From positions 15,810,074-15,874,073 of the forward strand of contig CM073893.1 in NCBI GenBank assembly GCA_037176705.1: 64,000 nt of DNA. The letters are read 5' to 3'. Under the pieces are notes generated by a model that was given only the letters and a program-made list of their open reading frames with translations, was not told the origin of the DNA and made no database searches. Below, in pieces: positions 36,010-46,316 of the stretch (position 1 is its first letter; every line of letters starts with the position of its first letter). The translations under genes were made by a program, and so were the position numbers. This DNA comes from Molossus alvarezi (taxonomy: Eukaryota > Chordata > Mammalia > Chiroptera > Molossidae).

Positions 36010-36960
36010 AGACTATTTGTTAAGGCAGGTATAGGTTTCCAAAAAAATTGAGCAGAAAGTATAGAGTTCTCCTAAAACCTTTCATCAAACACTACCTCCT
36101 ACATTCCCCAATTATTAACATGTTGCACTGACATGATATATTGTTATTATAGATATTCTATTATCATTTTTAATTCAAGTCCATTCAGGTTCACTCTTAG
36201 TGTTGTACAGTTTTATAGGTTTTTTCAAATGTATAATGTTAATGTTGTGCATTCACTATTACAGTAGCGTACAGAAAAGTTTAATTGCCCTAAATTTCAT
36301 CTGTGCTTTACCCTATCCATCCCTCTCCACATCCCAACCTCAATGCCTGGCAACCACTGACCTTTTTTCTGTCCCCATAATTTTGCCTTTTTCAGAATAA
36401 CATATGGTTGGAATTACACAATATGTAGTTTTCAGACGGACTTCTTTCACTTAGTAATATACATTTATGATTCTTCCATGTCTTTTTGTAGCTTGATAGC
36501 TCATTTCTTTTTTATTGCTGAATATTTTATTGTATGGATGTACCACAATTTACTTATTCATTCACCTGTGGATGGGCATCTTGGTTGCTCCTAATTTTTG
36601 GCAGTTATGAATAAAGTTGCTATAAACATTCCTGTACAGGTTTTCCTGTAGACATGTTTTCAATTCATTTGAGTAAATACTTAGGAATGTGACTGCTAGA
36701 TCATATGGTAAGAGTATGGTAAGAAACTGCCAAACTCTCTTCCAAAGTAGTATACCATTTTGTGTTCCCACCAGTAATGAATGAGAGTCCCTGTTGCTCC
36801 ATATTCTGGCCAGCATTTGAAATAGTCTGTGTATCTGTTTGGCTTCTTATATTTGAATTATATAAGCTATATTTTTTCATATTTTGGGTACAAATATTTT
36901 ACTACATGTGTTTTTCAAATATTTTCTCCCAGTTTGTGGCTTATCAACTCCTAATCATTT
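36010..36960 (-). mobile_element. Second old L1 fragment (L1M-type 3' end)
   Basis: A fresh 3' UTR start (aattgagcagaaagtatag) is followed by caaccactgaccttttttctg, acctgtggatgggcatcttgg and ttcccaccagtaatgaatgag. It is thus a separate copy placed beside the first, in the same orientation. Decayed. Confidence 0.75.
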
Positions 36961-36964
36961 TTTT

Positions 36965-37515
36965 CTATAAAAAATTTATAGAATGTAAAATGGTAAATGT
37001 TTGCAAGTGACAAAGGTCAGTAGGTGTTGTGATCAACACATGGTCAACATGGTCATGAAGGCTCTAGTGGAGGGTGGGTGTCACTGAATTAAAGGCCATG
37101 TTGGGCAGATGTTAGAGAGATTCATGGTGATTTTTCCCCCTCATATTTTGATTCTGATTGGGAAGAATGATATTTGTGGTTATGACAAGTTGAAAGTGAA
37201 AATAGAATCCTTGTGCTGTGAACTAGAAGTAAGAGACTAAGTAATAAAGCAAGGAGGTGGAGGGGTCTGGGGACAATACAAATGCTAGGGCCATCTGCAT
37301 GGAGCCTAACATGGGTTTGTGACAAATTCTAATGCTCACCTTAGCTGCTCTACAGTCCAATCTGGTACCAGAACCTGTGTGCATAGCAATTCTGCCTCAA
37401 AATCAGCTCCAAATAAGACTTTGGGATAAGCTAAAAGCAATTATTATTTATCTTGGGGAATCGTCCTAAAAACAGAGCAAATTAAGCAAAGAGTATCTAA
37501 AATTGAAATGAAAAA
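36965..37515. other. unassigned DNA
   Basis: No recognised repeat until L1 ORF2 text begins near 37520. Confidence 0.4.
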
Positions 37516-37868
37516 CAGGGTCTGGGTGGCTTCACAGGGGAGTTTTACCAAATATTCAAAGAAGAACTAACACCTATTCTTTTCAAACTATTCCAAAAAA
37601 TGCAAGAGGAAAGAAGAATTCCGAACTCTAAGGCCAGGATAGTCCTAATTCCAAAGCCAGATAAAGACACTACAAAGAAAGAAAATTACAGGCCAATGCC
37701 AAAATCCTCAACAAAATATTAGCAAATGGGAGCCAGCAATATATTAAAAAATCATTTACCACAACCAAGTGGGATTCATCCCAGGGATGCAAGACTGGTA
37801 CAATATTCACAAATCAATAAATGTGATACACCACATAAACAAAATGAAAGATAAAAATCATATGATCA

Positions 37869-38081
37869 GCCCAGCCAATGTAGCTCAGTGGACTGAGTGT
37901 CATCCCATGGACTGAGAGGTCCCAGTTTGATTTCCGGTCAGAGTACATGTCTAGGTTGCAGGCTCGATCCCTAGTAGGGGGCATGCAAGAGGCAGTCAGT
38001 TGATTTTTCTCTCTCACATTGATGTTTCTATCTCTCCTCTCTCTGTCTCTAAGGAAAAAAATCAATAAAAACATATTTTAA
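37869..38081 (+). mobile_element. Ves-type SINE, CAATAAA-tail class, in L1
   Basis: Head cccagccaatgtagctcag, (TC)n and a tail aaatcaataaaaac. Perfect 15 bp duplication aaaatcatatgatca at 37854-37868 and 38082-38096. Confidence 0.95.
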
Positions 38082-38284
38082 AAAATCATATGATCATATA
38101 AATAGATGCTAAAAAAGCATTTGACAAAACCCAGCACCCATTTTTAATAAAAAACCCTCAGCAAAGTGGGAATTGAAGGATTATACCTCAACATAATAAA
38201 GACCATATAGGAAAAACCTACAGCCAACATCATATTCAATGAGCAAAAACTAAAAGCATTTCCTTAAATAGGAGCAAGATAGGG

Positions 38285-38476
38285 ATGCCTGCTTTCATCA
38301 CTCTTATTCAAAACAATACTGGAAATCTTAGCCACAGTGATCAGATAGGAAGAAAATATAAAAGCATCCAAATTGGAAATGAGAAAGTGAAATTGTTATT
38401 CTTCGCAGATTACCTGATACTGTGCATAGAAAACCTTAAAGACCCCACCAAAAAAACTATTAGATTTAATAAATAA
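38285..38476 (+). pseudogene. L1 reverse-transcriptase fragment with mutated catalytic motif
   Basis: A 63-codon open piece contains the region around the reverse-transcriptase active site. It reads [20 protein letters not shown] where the related copy on the minus strand reads [17 protein letters not shown]. The second Asp of FADD is replaced by Tyr, which would remove a metal ligand of the polymerase. Stops lie on both sides. Dead fragment. Confidence 0.8.
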
Positions 38477-39190
38477 ATTTGGCAAAGTAGCAGGATACAA
38501 AATTAATACCCAGAAATTGATGGCATTTTTATACACCAATAATGAACTCCCAGAAAGAGAAACTAAAATAACAACTCCACTTACCATTGCAATAAAAATT
38601 AAGATACCTGGGAATAAACTTAACTAACAAGGTAAAAGACCTGTTCTCAGAAAACTATAGGACATTGAAAAAAAAAAAAAATAGAGGAAGATATAAAAAT
38701 GTGGAAGCATATACCAAGTTCATGGATTGGAAGAATCAGCATCATTAAAATGTCCATACTACCCAAAGCAATCTATAGAGTCAATGCAATCTCTATTAAA
38801 ATACCAATAGCGTATTTCACTGATCTAGACTGAATACTCCAAAAGTTTATATGAAACCAAAAAAGATACTGAATAGCCATAGCGATCTTGAGAAAGAAGG
38901 ATGAAGTTGGAGGGATCACAATACTGGATATCAGGTTACACTGCAAAGCCATTGTAATCAAAAGAGCCTGGTACTGGCACAAGAACAGGCATATTAATTA
39001 ATGGAACAGAACAGAGAACTCAGAAATAGACTCAAGACATTATGCTCAACTAATATTTGACAGAGGTGGCAAGAGCATAGAATGAAGTAAAGACAGTCTC
39101 TTTAATAAATGGTGATGGGAAAATTGGACAGCTACATGCAAGAAAATAAAACTAGATCACCAACTTACATGATACACCAGAATAAATTCA

Positions 39191-39431
39191 AGCCCTGGCT
39201 GGTTTGGTTCAGCGGTTAGAGCATCGGCTTGTGGACTGGAGATACCCGGGTTCGGTTACCAAGGTAAGGGCACGTACCTCGGTTATGGTTTATCCCTGGC
39301 CCCAGTTGGGGTCATGTGGGTGGCGACCACTAGGTGTGTCTCTCTTTCTTCCTTCCTCTCTCTCTCCTGCTCTATATGAAGAGAAATGCAAAAATGTCCT
39401 CGGGTGAGGATAAAGAAAAATACATAAAAAA
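39191..39431 (+). mobile_element. Ves-type SINE, GAGGATAAA-tail class, in L1
   Basis: Head agccctggctggtttggttcagcgg, a B box altered to ggttcggttac, (TC)n and a cctcgggtgaggataaag tail. Duplication agaataaattca (39179-39190) and agaataaactca (39432-39443). Confidence 0.95.
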
Positions 39432-39464
39432 AGAATAAACTCAAAATGGATAAAAGAATTAAAT

Positions 39465-40179
39465 GTGACTCATGAATCCATAAAAATCCTAGAAGAAAAT
39501 GTAGGCAGAAAACTCTCAGATATCACACGCAGCAGAATTTTCACTGATACAATGCCTAAGAAAAGAGAAACAAAGGAAAAAATTAATACATGGGTCTATA
39601 TAAAATTAAAAAGCTTCTGCACAGCAAAAGAAACAAGCATCAAAATGAAAAGGGAAACCACTATATGGGAGAGCATAATTGCCAATGATACATCAGATAA
39701 GGGCTTAATTTCCAAAACATATAGAGTACTTATACAACTCAACAAAAGACAAAGAACTCAATTAAAAAATGGGCAGAGGACCTAAATAGACACCTCTTCA
39801 AACAGGACATACAAATAGGCAAGAGACAGATGAAAAAATGTCACTAATCATCAGAGAGATGGAAATTAAAATGACTATGAGGTATCACCTCACACCTGTC
39901 AGAATGGCCGCCATCAACAAATCATCAAACAACAAGTGCTGGCGAGGGTGTGGAGAAAAGGGGACACTGGTACACTGCTGGTGGGAATGCGGACTGGTGC
40001 AGCCACTGTGGAAAACAATATGGTGTTACCTCAAAAAATTAAAACTTGAACTGCCATTTGGCCCAGTGATCCCACTTGTAAGAATATACCCTAACAAGCC
40101 TAAAACACCAATCATAAAGAATATATGCACCCCTGTGTTCATTGCAGCACTATTTGCAATAGCCAAGATCTGGAAATAG
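39465..40179 (+). pseudogene. L1 ORF2 C-terminal region
   Basis: Two open stretches in different frames. The first (39465-39785) includes [19 protein letters not shown]. The second (39838-40179) includes [19 protein letters not shown] and an intact Cys-rich group, [19 protein letters not shown], followed by [20 protein letters not shown]. This preserves the Cys/His pattern better than the copy at 22493. A frameshift near 39790 separates the parts. Confidence 0.85.
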
Positions 40180-40275
40180 CTTAACTGTCCACCAATAGAC
40201 GAGTTGATAAAAAAGATGTGGTACATATACACAATGGAATTATGCAGCTGTAAGGATGAAAGATCTCTTACCCTT

Positions 40276-40493
40276 AAAAAAATTTTTATTCTTTATTGAT
40301 GTTAGAGAAAAAAAGGAAGGGGGAAGGAGAGAGAGAAACATCGATGAGAGAGCACATCGATTGGCTGCCTCCTGCATGTCCCCAATCGGGGATCAGGCCC
40401 ACAACCTGGGCATATATGCCCTGGCCAGGTATCAAACCAGCGACCTCTTGGTGCATGAGTCGATGCTCAACCACTGAGCCACACCAGCCAGAC
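40276..40493 (-). mobile_element. Ves-type SINE, minus-strand CAATAAA-class relative, in L1
   Basis: Reverse complement shows a ctggctggtgtggctcagtgg head, a B-box-like phrase, caggaggcagccaatcgatg and (TC)n. Perfect 12 bp duplication tctcttaccctt at 40264-40275 and 40494-40505. It disrupts the last part of ORF2. Confidence 0.94.
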
Positions 40494-40734
40494 TCTCTTA
40501 CCCTTTGAGACAACACGGAGGGATCTTGACAGTATTATGCTGAGCGAAACAAGCCAATCAGAGAAAGACAAATATCACACAATCTCACTTATATGTGGAA
40601 TATAATGAACAAAATAAGCTGATGAATAAAATAGACCCAGAGACATGAAAGTTAGGATCAGACTGACAAACCTCAGAAGAAGGAGGGTGTGGAGGGCAGG
40701 AAGAGATAAACCAAAGAACTTATGAATAATCAAT

Positions 40735-40812
40735 AGACACAGACAGCAGTGTGGTGAAGGTGGTGGTGGGGGAGTGGGAAGGAGGGTGTCAATGGGGGGG
40801 GAGGGGAAGGGA
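40735..40812 (+). repeat. G-rich polypurine tract of the L1 3' UTR
   Basis: G runs (ggtggtggtgggggag, gggaaggaggg, then an eight-G run and gagggg) fulfil the pattern for an intramolecular G-quadruplex. The C-rich equivalents occur in the minus-strand L1 3' ends at about 2983-3020, 1285-1320, 22140-22260 and 60178-60230. G-rich 3' UTRs are a known L1 feature. Confidence 0.7.
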
Positions 40813-40885
40813 CATCTGTAGTACTTTCAACAACAAAGAAGAAAATAAAATAAAATAAAAAAATGACCTAAAAAAAGAAAACAGA

Positions 40886-41131
40886 GCCTTGGCCGGTTTT
40901 GCTCGGCGGTTAGAGCACTGGCCTGTGGTCCAGAGAGACCCGGGTTCGGTTCCCGCTAAGGCATATATCTCAGTTGCAGTTTGTCCCCGGCCCTGGTTGG
41001 GTCGTGTGGGTTGCAACCACTCGATGTGTCCCTTTCACGTCGATGTTTCTCTCTCTCTTTCCCTCCCTCCCCCTCTATCTGAACAAAAAACGAAAAAATG
41101 TCCTCAGGTGAGGATAAAAAAAGAAAAAAAA
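40886..41131 (+). mobile_element. Ves-type SINE, GAGGATAAA-tail class, at the L1 A-tail
   Basis: Head gccttggccggttttgctc, B box ggttcggttcc, ATGTTTC block, (TC)n and a gaggataaaaa tail. Duplication aaaagaaaacaga (40873-40885) and aaaagaaaataga (41132-41144). It landed in the A-rich tail of the L1, a common L1-endonuclease target. Confidence 0.95.
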
Positions 41132-41144
41132 AAAAAGAAAATAG

Positions 41145-41505
41145 AAAACAAACGGCCGTTCTGGGTCTTTATACCTTGCTTTCAGTGTTACTTCGCATAT
41201 GTTTCTTTATAATTAGCACTATGGCATTTTGTATATAGTTGGATTAAAAAATTAAAGAAAAAGAAGAGTTGGGTTTATTTCATGTCTTCCTTGCTAAGCC
41301 AATATCACTGTTCAGATATGGCAGGTGTAGTTAGTAGGAAAAGTCTACCCAGGGGTTGAAAGTTGAACATATGTACCTGTGCCCCTTCACCCATGGAGCC
41401 ATGGGAATGACTGATTTATTACAACAGTCTTTCCTATGAGCTTGGACTTCACCTACAAGACTTTTCAGAATAGGATTTGAGGGAACCACTTCTAATTTAG
41501 CATGG
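41145..41505. other. unassigned DNA
   Basis: No repeat or gene recognised. Confidence 0.4.
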
Positions 41506-41509
41506 TGGG

Positions 41510-41875
41510 CCCATGTTTTAGTTCAAGCTGCTATGATGGAATACCTTAGATTAGGTGACTTAAACGATAGGACTTTATGGTTCTGGAGGCTGAGCAGTCC
41601 AAAATCAAGCCTCCAGCAGATCTGGTGTCCAGTGAAAGCCTGCTCCTTAGCTTGTAGATGGCCACCTTCTCCTTGTGTCCTCATGTGCAGAGCGAGAGAG
41701 ATCATCTCTTGTGTTTCTTCTTATTTGGGCACAAATCCCATTCATGAAGCCTCCACTCCCATAATGTAATTACCTCCCTCAGGCTCCACCTCCAAATACC
41801 ACCACAGGGGGCATTTAGGCTTCAACTATAAATTTTAGGGAGATAAACATTCAGTCCATATCAGACCATGGGAAG
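41510..41875 (-). mobile_element. MLT1-type solo LTR (ERVL-MaLR)
   Basis: Reverse-oriented MaLR LTR: aagctgctatgatggaatacc, ggttctggaggctgagcag, gcacaaatcccattcatgaag and cattcagtccatatcag at the far end. About 365 bp, typical for this family, with no internal region. Ancient. Confidence 0.8.
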
Positions 41876-41879
41876 AAAT

Positions 41880-43390
41880 ACATTTGCCGTCCATAAAGTG
41901 TCTGAAAAGGATCCTTTGGCTCAGCTCTGAAACCCCAATGCCCTCTTCAGAATCCACCAAGTGCAGGACTCTGCTGGCTGCAGGATGGCATGGCTGCCTA
42001 AGTCAATTAATGCCCACTGAAGGGACTTGGATGGATCACACATTGCCCTGAAACCTGAGACCTGGAGAGGGGTCCCTAGGTGATGCCACTGGCTGTGATT
42101 CCCGCAGAGCCCACATGGCTGCGTCCTCTTCATTTCACACACCAGCCTTGTGGCCAGAGCCAACCATATTAGAAATGTCTGCTGGTCACATGGAGGCCAC
42201 AACCTGAGGAAAAATCATGTGCCACTAAGAAGCTGTGCTGGGGTTTGTGAGTGGGACCGAGGATGACAAGGCTGGGGCAATCGGGCAAATCTTTCAAGTG
42301 CTGGCTTGAGGCAAATGCTGCCGAAGGGAGGGGCTGAGGCTGCGGGAGCAGCAGCTGTCCCAGGACCCTGAGCAGTCCAGGAAGAGCCTGGGAGCACGGT
42401 GTCAGGTGGACGCTTCAACACAGTCAGTTCTCATTTTATATTCAAATTGCACACGAAAACAAATTATACCTTTTTTTTGGGGGGGGGGAGAGGAGGGAGA
42501 AGAGGTGAAGGATGGGGTTTGAGGTTTAAAGCATGTTGGGAAAGCTCTAACATTAAAAACGGCACCCTGGTGTGTGGGGTTCACCTCCTGTACCTTGAGT
42601 GTGGGTCTTAGGGAGGCCACACCTCCGCCCTCCAGCCTGCTGCTGCCATGCGGTGAGGCCCCAAAGTGACAATGTGAGGAGGATATTTTAAAAGCAGAGG
42701 CAGAATTCCCAGCACACACAATCACTTAACATGTCCTTGTAGGATATCAGGTGAGAGGAGGTGGGGGGGTGTGAAAGTGAGATTTTAAAACATTACTATT
42801 TGTAGTTTCAACACAACAGTGCTTGTGATGCAGTCTGGTTGGCAGTGGAATGGAGGAGGGAGGAGTCTAGTAGTGCTGGAGAGGGGTCAGCCAAAGAAAC
42901 TACAGATGCTGGTACTGTTCTGGAGTGGCCTAGATGCGCAAGTCACATGACATTAATAGCAACAACAAGCAGATTCTGCCCTAGTGCTCTGAACCCAGGA
43001 AACCAGTTGGGAAGGGAGTTGTGGGCGCCGGGCTGAAGACACAGGCAGACTGTGGGGGAGGGGCTCTGTGGAAGGCTGGCCTTTTTGGATGATAAAGGCT
43101 GGTCCCATAGCTCAATGTATATTTGTTGTACTGTTGAATGAAAAGGAGAATGACTCATTTAATGGACACATTGTCACCCCTTATCCCAATGCCAAGGAGT
43201 TCAAATACTATATAGATCTTACTTTTTAGTCAAAAAACTTTTTCTCCATGAGATAGGAAGAGCAGCTTCTCAGTCTCCATAGTCACATGAGCCAATTCCT
43301 TATATATAGTATGTCCCTTTGAGCCTAGGGTGAAGGAGATAGCGCATACATTGTAGTGCATGAGGCTCACCCTCGTCTATCAGAGTTTCT
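41880..43390. other. unassigned DNA
   Basis: Includes a G10 run near 42479-42488 and a moderately GC-rich part at 42230-42420. No transposon or exon recognised. Confidence 0.4.
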
Positions 43391-44052
43391 CTCTATCACT
43401 TTTTCTTTTCATTTTAAAATCATTTTAATTTTTCAAGTACAGTTGACATACATTATTATATTGGTTTCAGGTGTACACCACAGTGATTTGACATTATATA
43501 ACTTACTAAGTGATCATCCCAATAAATCTTGCACCCATCTGACACCATACATAGTTATTAGAATATTATTGACTTGCTATTCTGTAACAACAAATTTGTA
43601 CTTAATCCCCTGTCTTTTTTCACCTATTTCCTCAACCCCCTTCCCATCTGGCAACCAATAAAATGTTCTCCGTATCTGTTCTGCTTGTTCATTTATTTTG
43701 TTTTTTTAGATTCAATTGTTGATAGATATGTATTCATTGCCATTTTATTGTTCATATTTTTTAATCTTTTTTTTTTTCTTCTTCTAAATGAAGACCCCCT
43801 TAACATTTCATATAACACTGGTTTGGTGGTGGTGAAGTTCTTTAGCTTTTTCTTGTCTGGGAAGCTCTATCTGTCCTTCAATTCTAAATGACAGTTTTGT
43901 TGGGTGGAGTAATCTTGGTTGTAGGTCCTTGCTTTTCATCACTTTGAATATTTTGTGCCAATCCCTCTGATCTGCAAAGCTTAAGTTGAGAAATCAACTG
44001 ACAGTCTAATGGGAGCTCCCTTGTAGGTAACTGCTTTTCTCTTGCTGCTTTT

Positions 44053-44290
44053 TTTTTTTTTAATCCTCACCCAAAAATATTTTTCCATTTATCTTCAGAT
44101 GGAGTGGGAAGGAGGGAGAGAGAGAGAGAAATATTGATGTGAGAGTGACACATCGGCTGGTTGCCTCCCACATGACCCCGACCAAGGTGGGGAGTACCCA
44201 CAACTGAGGTTCATGCCCTTGACCAGAATTGAACCCACAATTTATTGGTCCACAGACCGACACTTTAACCACTGAGCCAAACCAGCCAGG
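44053..44290 (-). mobile_element. Ves-type SINE inside the HAL1-like ORF1
   Basis: Tail taatcctcacccaaaaat, GA tract, atattgatgtg block and head ctgagccaaaccagccaggg. It is flanked by a perfect 20 bp duplication (44033-44052 and 44291-44310, beginning gcttttctcttgctg). That is the longest in the window. Confidence 0.96.
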
Positions 44291-44299
44291 GCTTTTCTC

Positions 44300-44519
44300 T
44301 TGCTGCTTTTAAGATGCTCTCTTTGTCTTTAACTTTTTGCACTTTAATTATGATGTGTCTTAGTGTGGGTCTCTTTGGGTTCATCTTGTCTGGGACTCTC
44401 TGTACTTCCTGGACTTGCATGTCTGTTTCCTTTACCAAGTTAAGAAAGTTATCTGTCATTATTTTTTCAAATAGGTATTTAATTCCTTGTGCTCTCTCTT
44501 CTCCTTCTGGCACCTTCAT
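44300..44519 (-). pseudogene. HAL1-like ORF1 fragment
   Basis: Open codons read KIMTDNFLNLVKETDMQVQEV, then PDKMNPKRPTLRHIIIKVQK, then KDKESILKAAREKP. These correspond to the linker and first part of the ORF1p RNA-recognition domain, as in the copy at 26550. A SINE interrupts the frame after REKP. The coiled coil further upstream is recognisable only in DNA. No complete ORF1 exists. Confidence 0.8.
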
Positions 44520-45762
44520 GATGCCAGTGTTGGTACACTTGCAATTGTCTCAGAGGCTTCTTACACTATCCTCATTTTTTTTGATTCTTTTTTCTTTTTG
44601 CTATTCTGATTAGGTATTTTAAGCTTCCTTATATTCAAATCACTTATTTGATTCTCAGTTTCATCTACTCTACTGTTGATTCCCTATAAATTATTCTTGA
44701 TTTCAGTTAGTGTACTCCATCATTTCTGATTGGTCCTTTTTTATGCTCCCTAAATTCATTGAGCATCCTCATAACCAGTGTTTGGAACTCTGCATCTAGT
44801 AGATTGCTTGACTCCATTTTGTTTAGTTCTTATTCTGGAGTTTTGTTCTGTTCTTTCTTTTGGGACATGTTTCTTTGTCTCCTCATTTTGGCAGTCCCCT
44901 TGTGTTTGTTTCTATGTATTAGGTGATCTGCTATGTCTCCCAGGTTGGTAGAGTGTCCTATAAGGTCTAGTGGCACAGCCTCCCTGATCACCCACGCTGG
45001 GCAGTTGAAGTGCACCCCCATGTGGCCTGTGTACACCTTTCTTTTGTAGTTGAGCCTTGATTGCTGTTGGCACGCCAATGGGAGGAATTTACTTCCAGGC
45101 TGATCAGCTGCAAGGACTGACTGTGACCACTGACCACTGACCACTGACTTCCAACCACCATAGAGGATCAGTTGTACAGGGATCCACTTCACTGAGCAGG
45201 CCTTACTTTAGTGGGGCTCTGGTGCCCACTGAGTCTGCCTCTTGAGTGTGCTGCTTATGGAGGTGGTTGGGTGGTGATGCTCTGAGACCTCCTGGGAGAT
45301 GCAGGCCAAGGACAGATGCCACCTGTGTTTTGCCCAGAGCCACCTAGCTTGAGCTACAAAGTGATCTTCAGGTGGCTGCTATTTGTGCTGGGTTTGGAGG
45401 TGCCCAGGAGAGGCCAAGCTGAGAACCAAGGCCAGCTGCTGCTAGTGCTGGGGCTAGGGCCACTTAGTTAGAGGCATGAGGCAAGCTGAGGTCAAATGCT
45501 GCTTGTTTGAAAGATATTAGCAAAATTTGAAGCATGAGCCAAGACAGGCCATTTGTATAGAAAACCACTGGAAACAGCTTGGCTGGGGCAGAAATAGTTG
45601 GGTGGAACAGGGCCTTGGGTAATCACCAGGGTTGGGCTAGTAGTGTGAGCCAGGTTGATGGAATCTCAGATATGGTGCCACCTGCAGTTCTGTTTGGGGA
45701 TAGCTCATCAAAGGAAAAATGTCCTCTGCCAGCACTTCTGTCTGGGAGAAAGTTGCAACCCG

Positions 45763-45782
45763 CCCCCCCCCCCCCCCCCCCC
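45763..45782 (+). repeat. C20 homopolymer
   Basis: Twenty consecutive C residues after acccg, inside the 5' UTR of the HAL1-like element. Length in the original genome may vary or be affected by sequencing. Confidence 0.9.
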
Positions 45783-46316
45783 GCTTTCTTTTTGATGCTG
45801 AACAATTCAGTTCCTCCCCATATGCCCCTGATGCCTTTCAAGCTGCTGGTCCAGCACTGGAGTTCAAAGGGAGTGAATCCGAGTAAGTCTATGCATGGAC
45901 CCTTTAAGAGGAACTGCCTGGGACTTCAGCAGCCTCTGTGTCACTCAGCCTCAATCCCCACTGGTTTTTAGAGCTAGGTGTTTTAGGGCCTTTTCTTCTT
46001 GACACTGGAACCCTGGGCTGGAGGGCCTGGTGTGAGGCACAGACCCCTTGATCTTCAAAGGGTATCTTTGCAGCTGAGCTACCCCTCCCAAGTTTTATCT
46101 GCCACACGTGGTTTGTGGGACCAGCCCACTCCGCCTCTCTGCCACTCCTACCAGTCTCTCTGTGGCTTCTTCTTTAATTCCCTAGTTGTAGGACTTCCAT
46201 TCAGCCAGATTTCAGGCAGTTCTGAATGATGATTGTGCTGTAGTTTAGTTGTAATTTTGGTGTGGTTGTGCAAGGAGGCGAGTACTACGTGTACCTACGC
46301 TGTCATCCTGCCCGGA

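Larger units (their letters stand above)
37520..40872 (+). mobile_element. 5'-truncated bat L1, plus strand, with three SINEs inside
   Basis: Starts inside the ORF2 reverse-transcriptase coding (ggcttcacaggggagttttacc), runs through the FADD region, the Cys-rich C-terminus and a G-rich 3' UTR, and ends in a TAAAA-type tail. SINEs sit at 37869-38081, 39191-39431 and 40276-40493. Another SINE abuts the tail at 40886. Without SINEs about 2.7 kb remains. Target duplication of the L1 itself was not found. Confidence 0.9.
43395..46316 (-). mobile_element. HAL1-like element lacking ORF2, minus strand
   Basis: An L1 3' UTR (about 43395-43700, caggtgtacaccacagtg) joins directly to sequence equivalent to the ORF2 start region (gttgatagatatgtattcattgcc, near 43720). 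ORF1 coding follows (about 43780-44900), then a long GC-rich 5' UTR ending at about 46316. All of ORF2 beyond its first codons is absent. Net length is about 2.7 kb after removing one SINE, close to the size known for HAL1. HAL1-type elements depend on ORF2 protein in trans. A secondary deletion in a normal L1 would look similar. Confidence 0.65.

Noticed and set aside
43395..46316. Processed pseudogene of a host gene
   Set aside because: The ORF1-type residues (RHIIIKVQKVKDKESILKAA) and L1 3' UTR text identify it as L1-derived, not a host mRNA copy.
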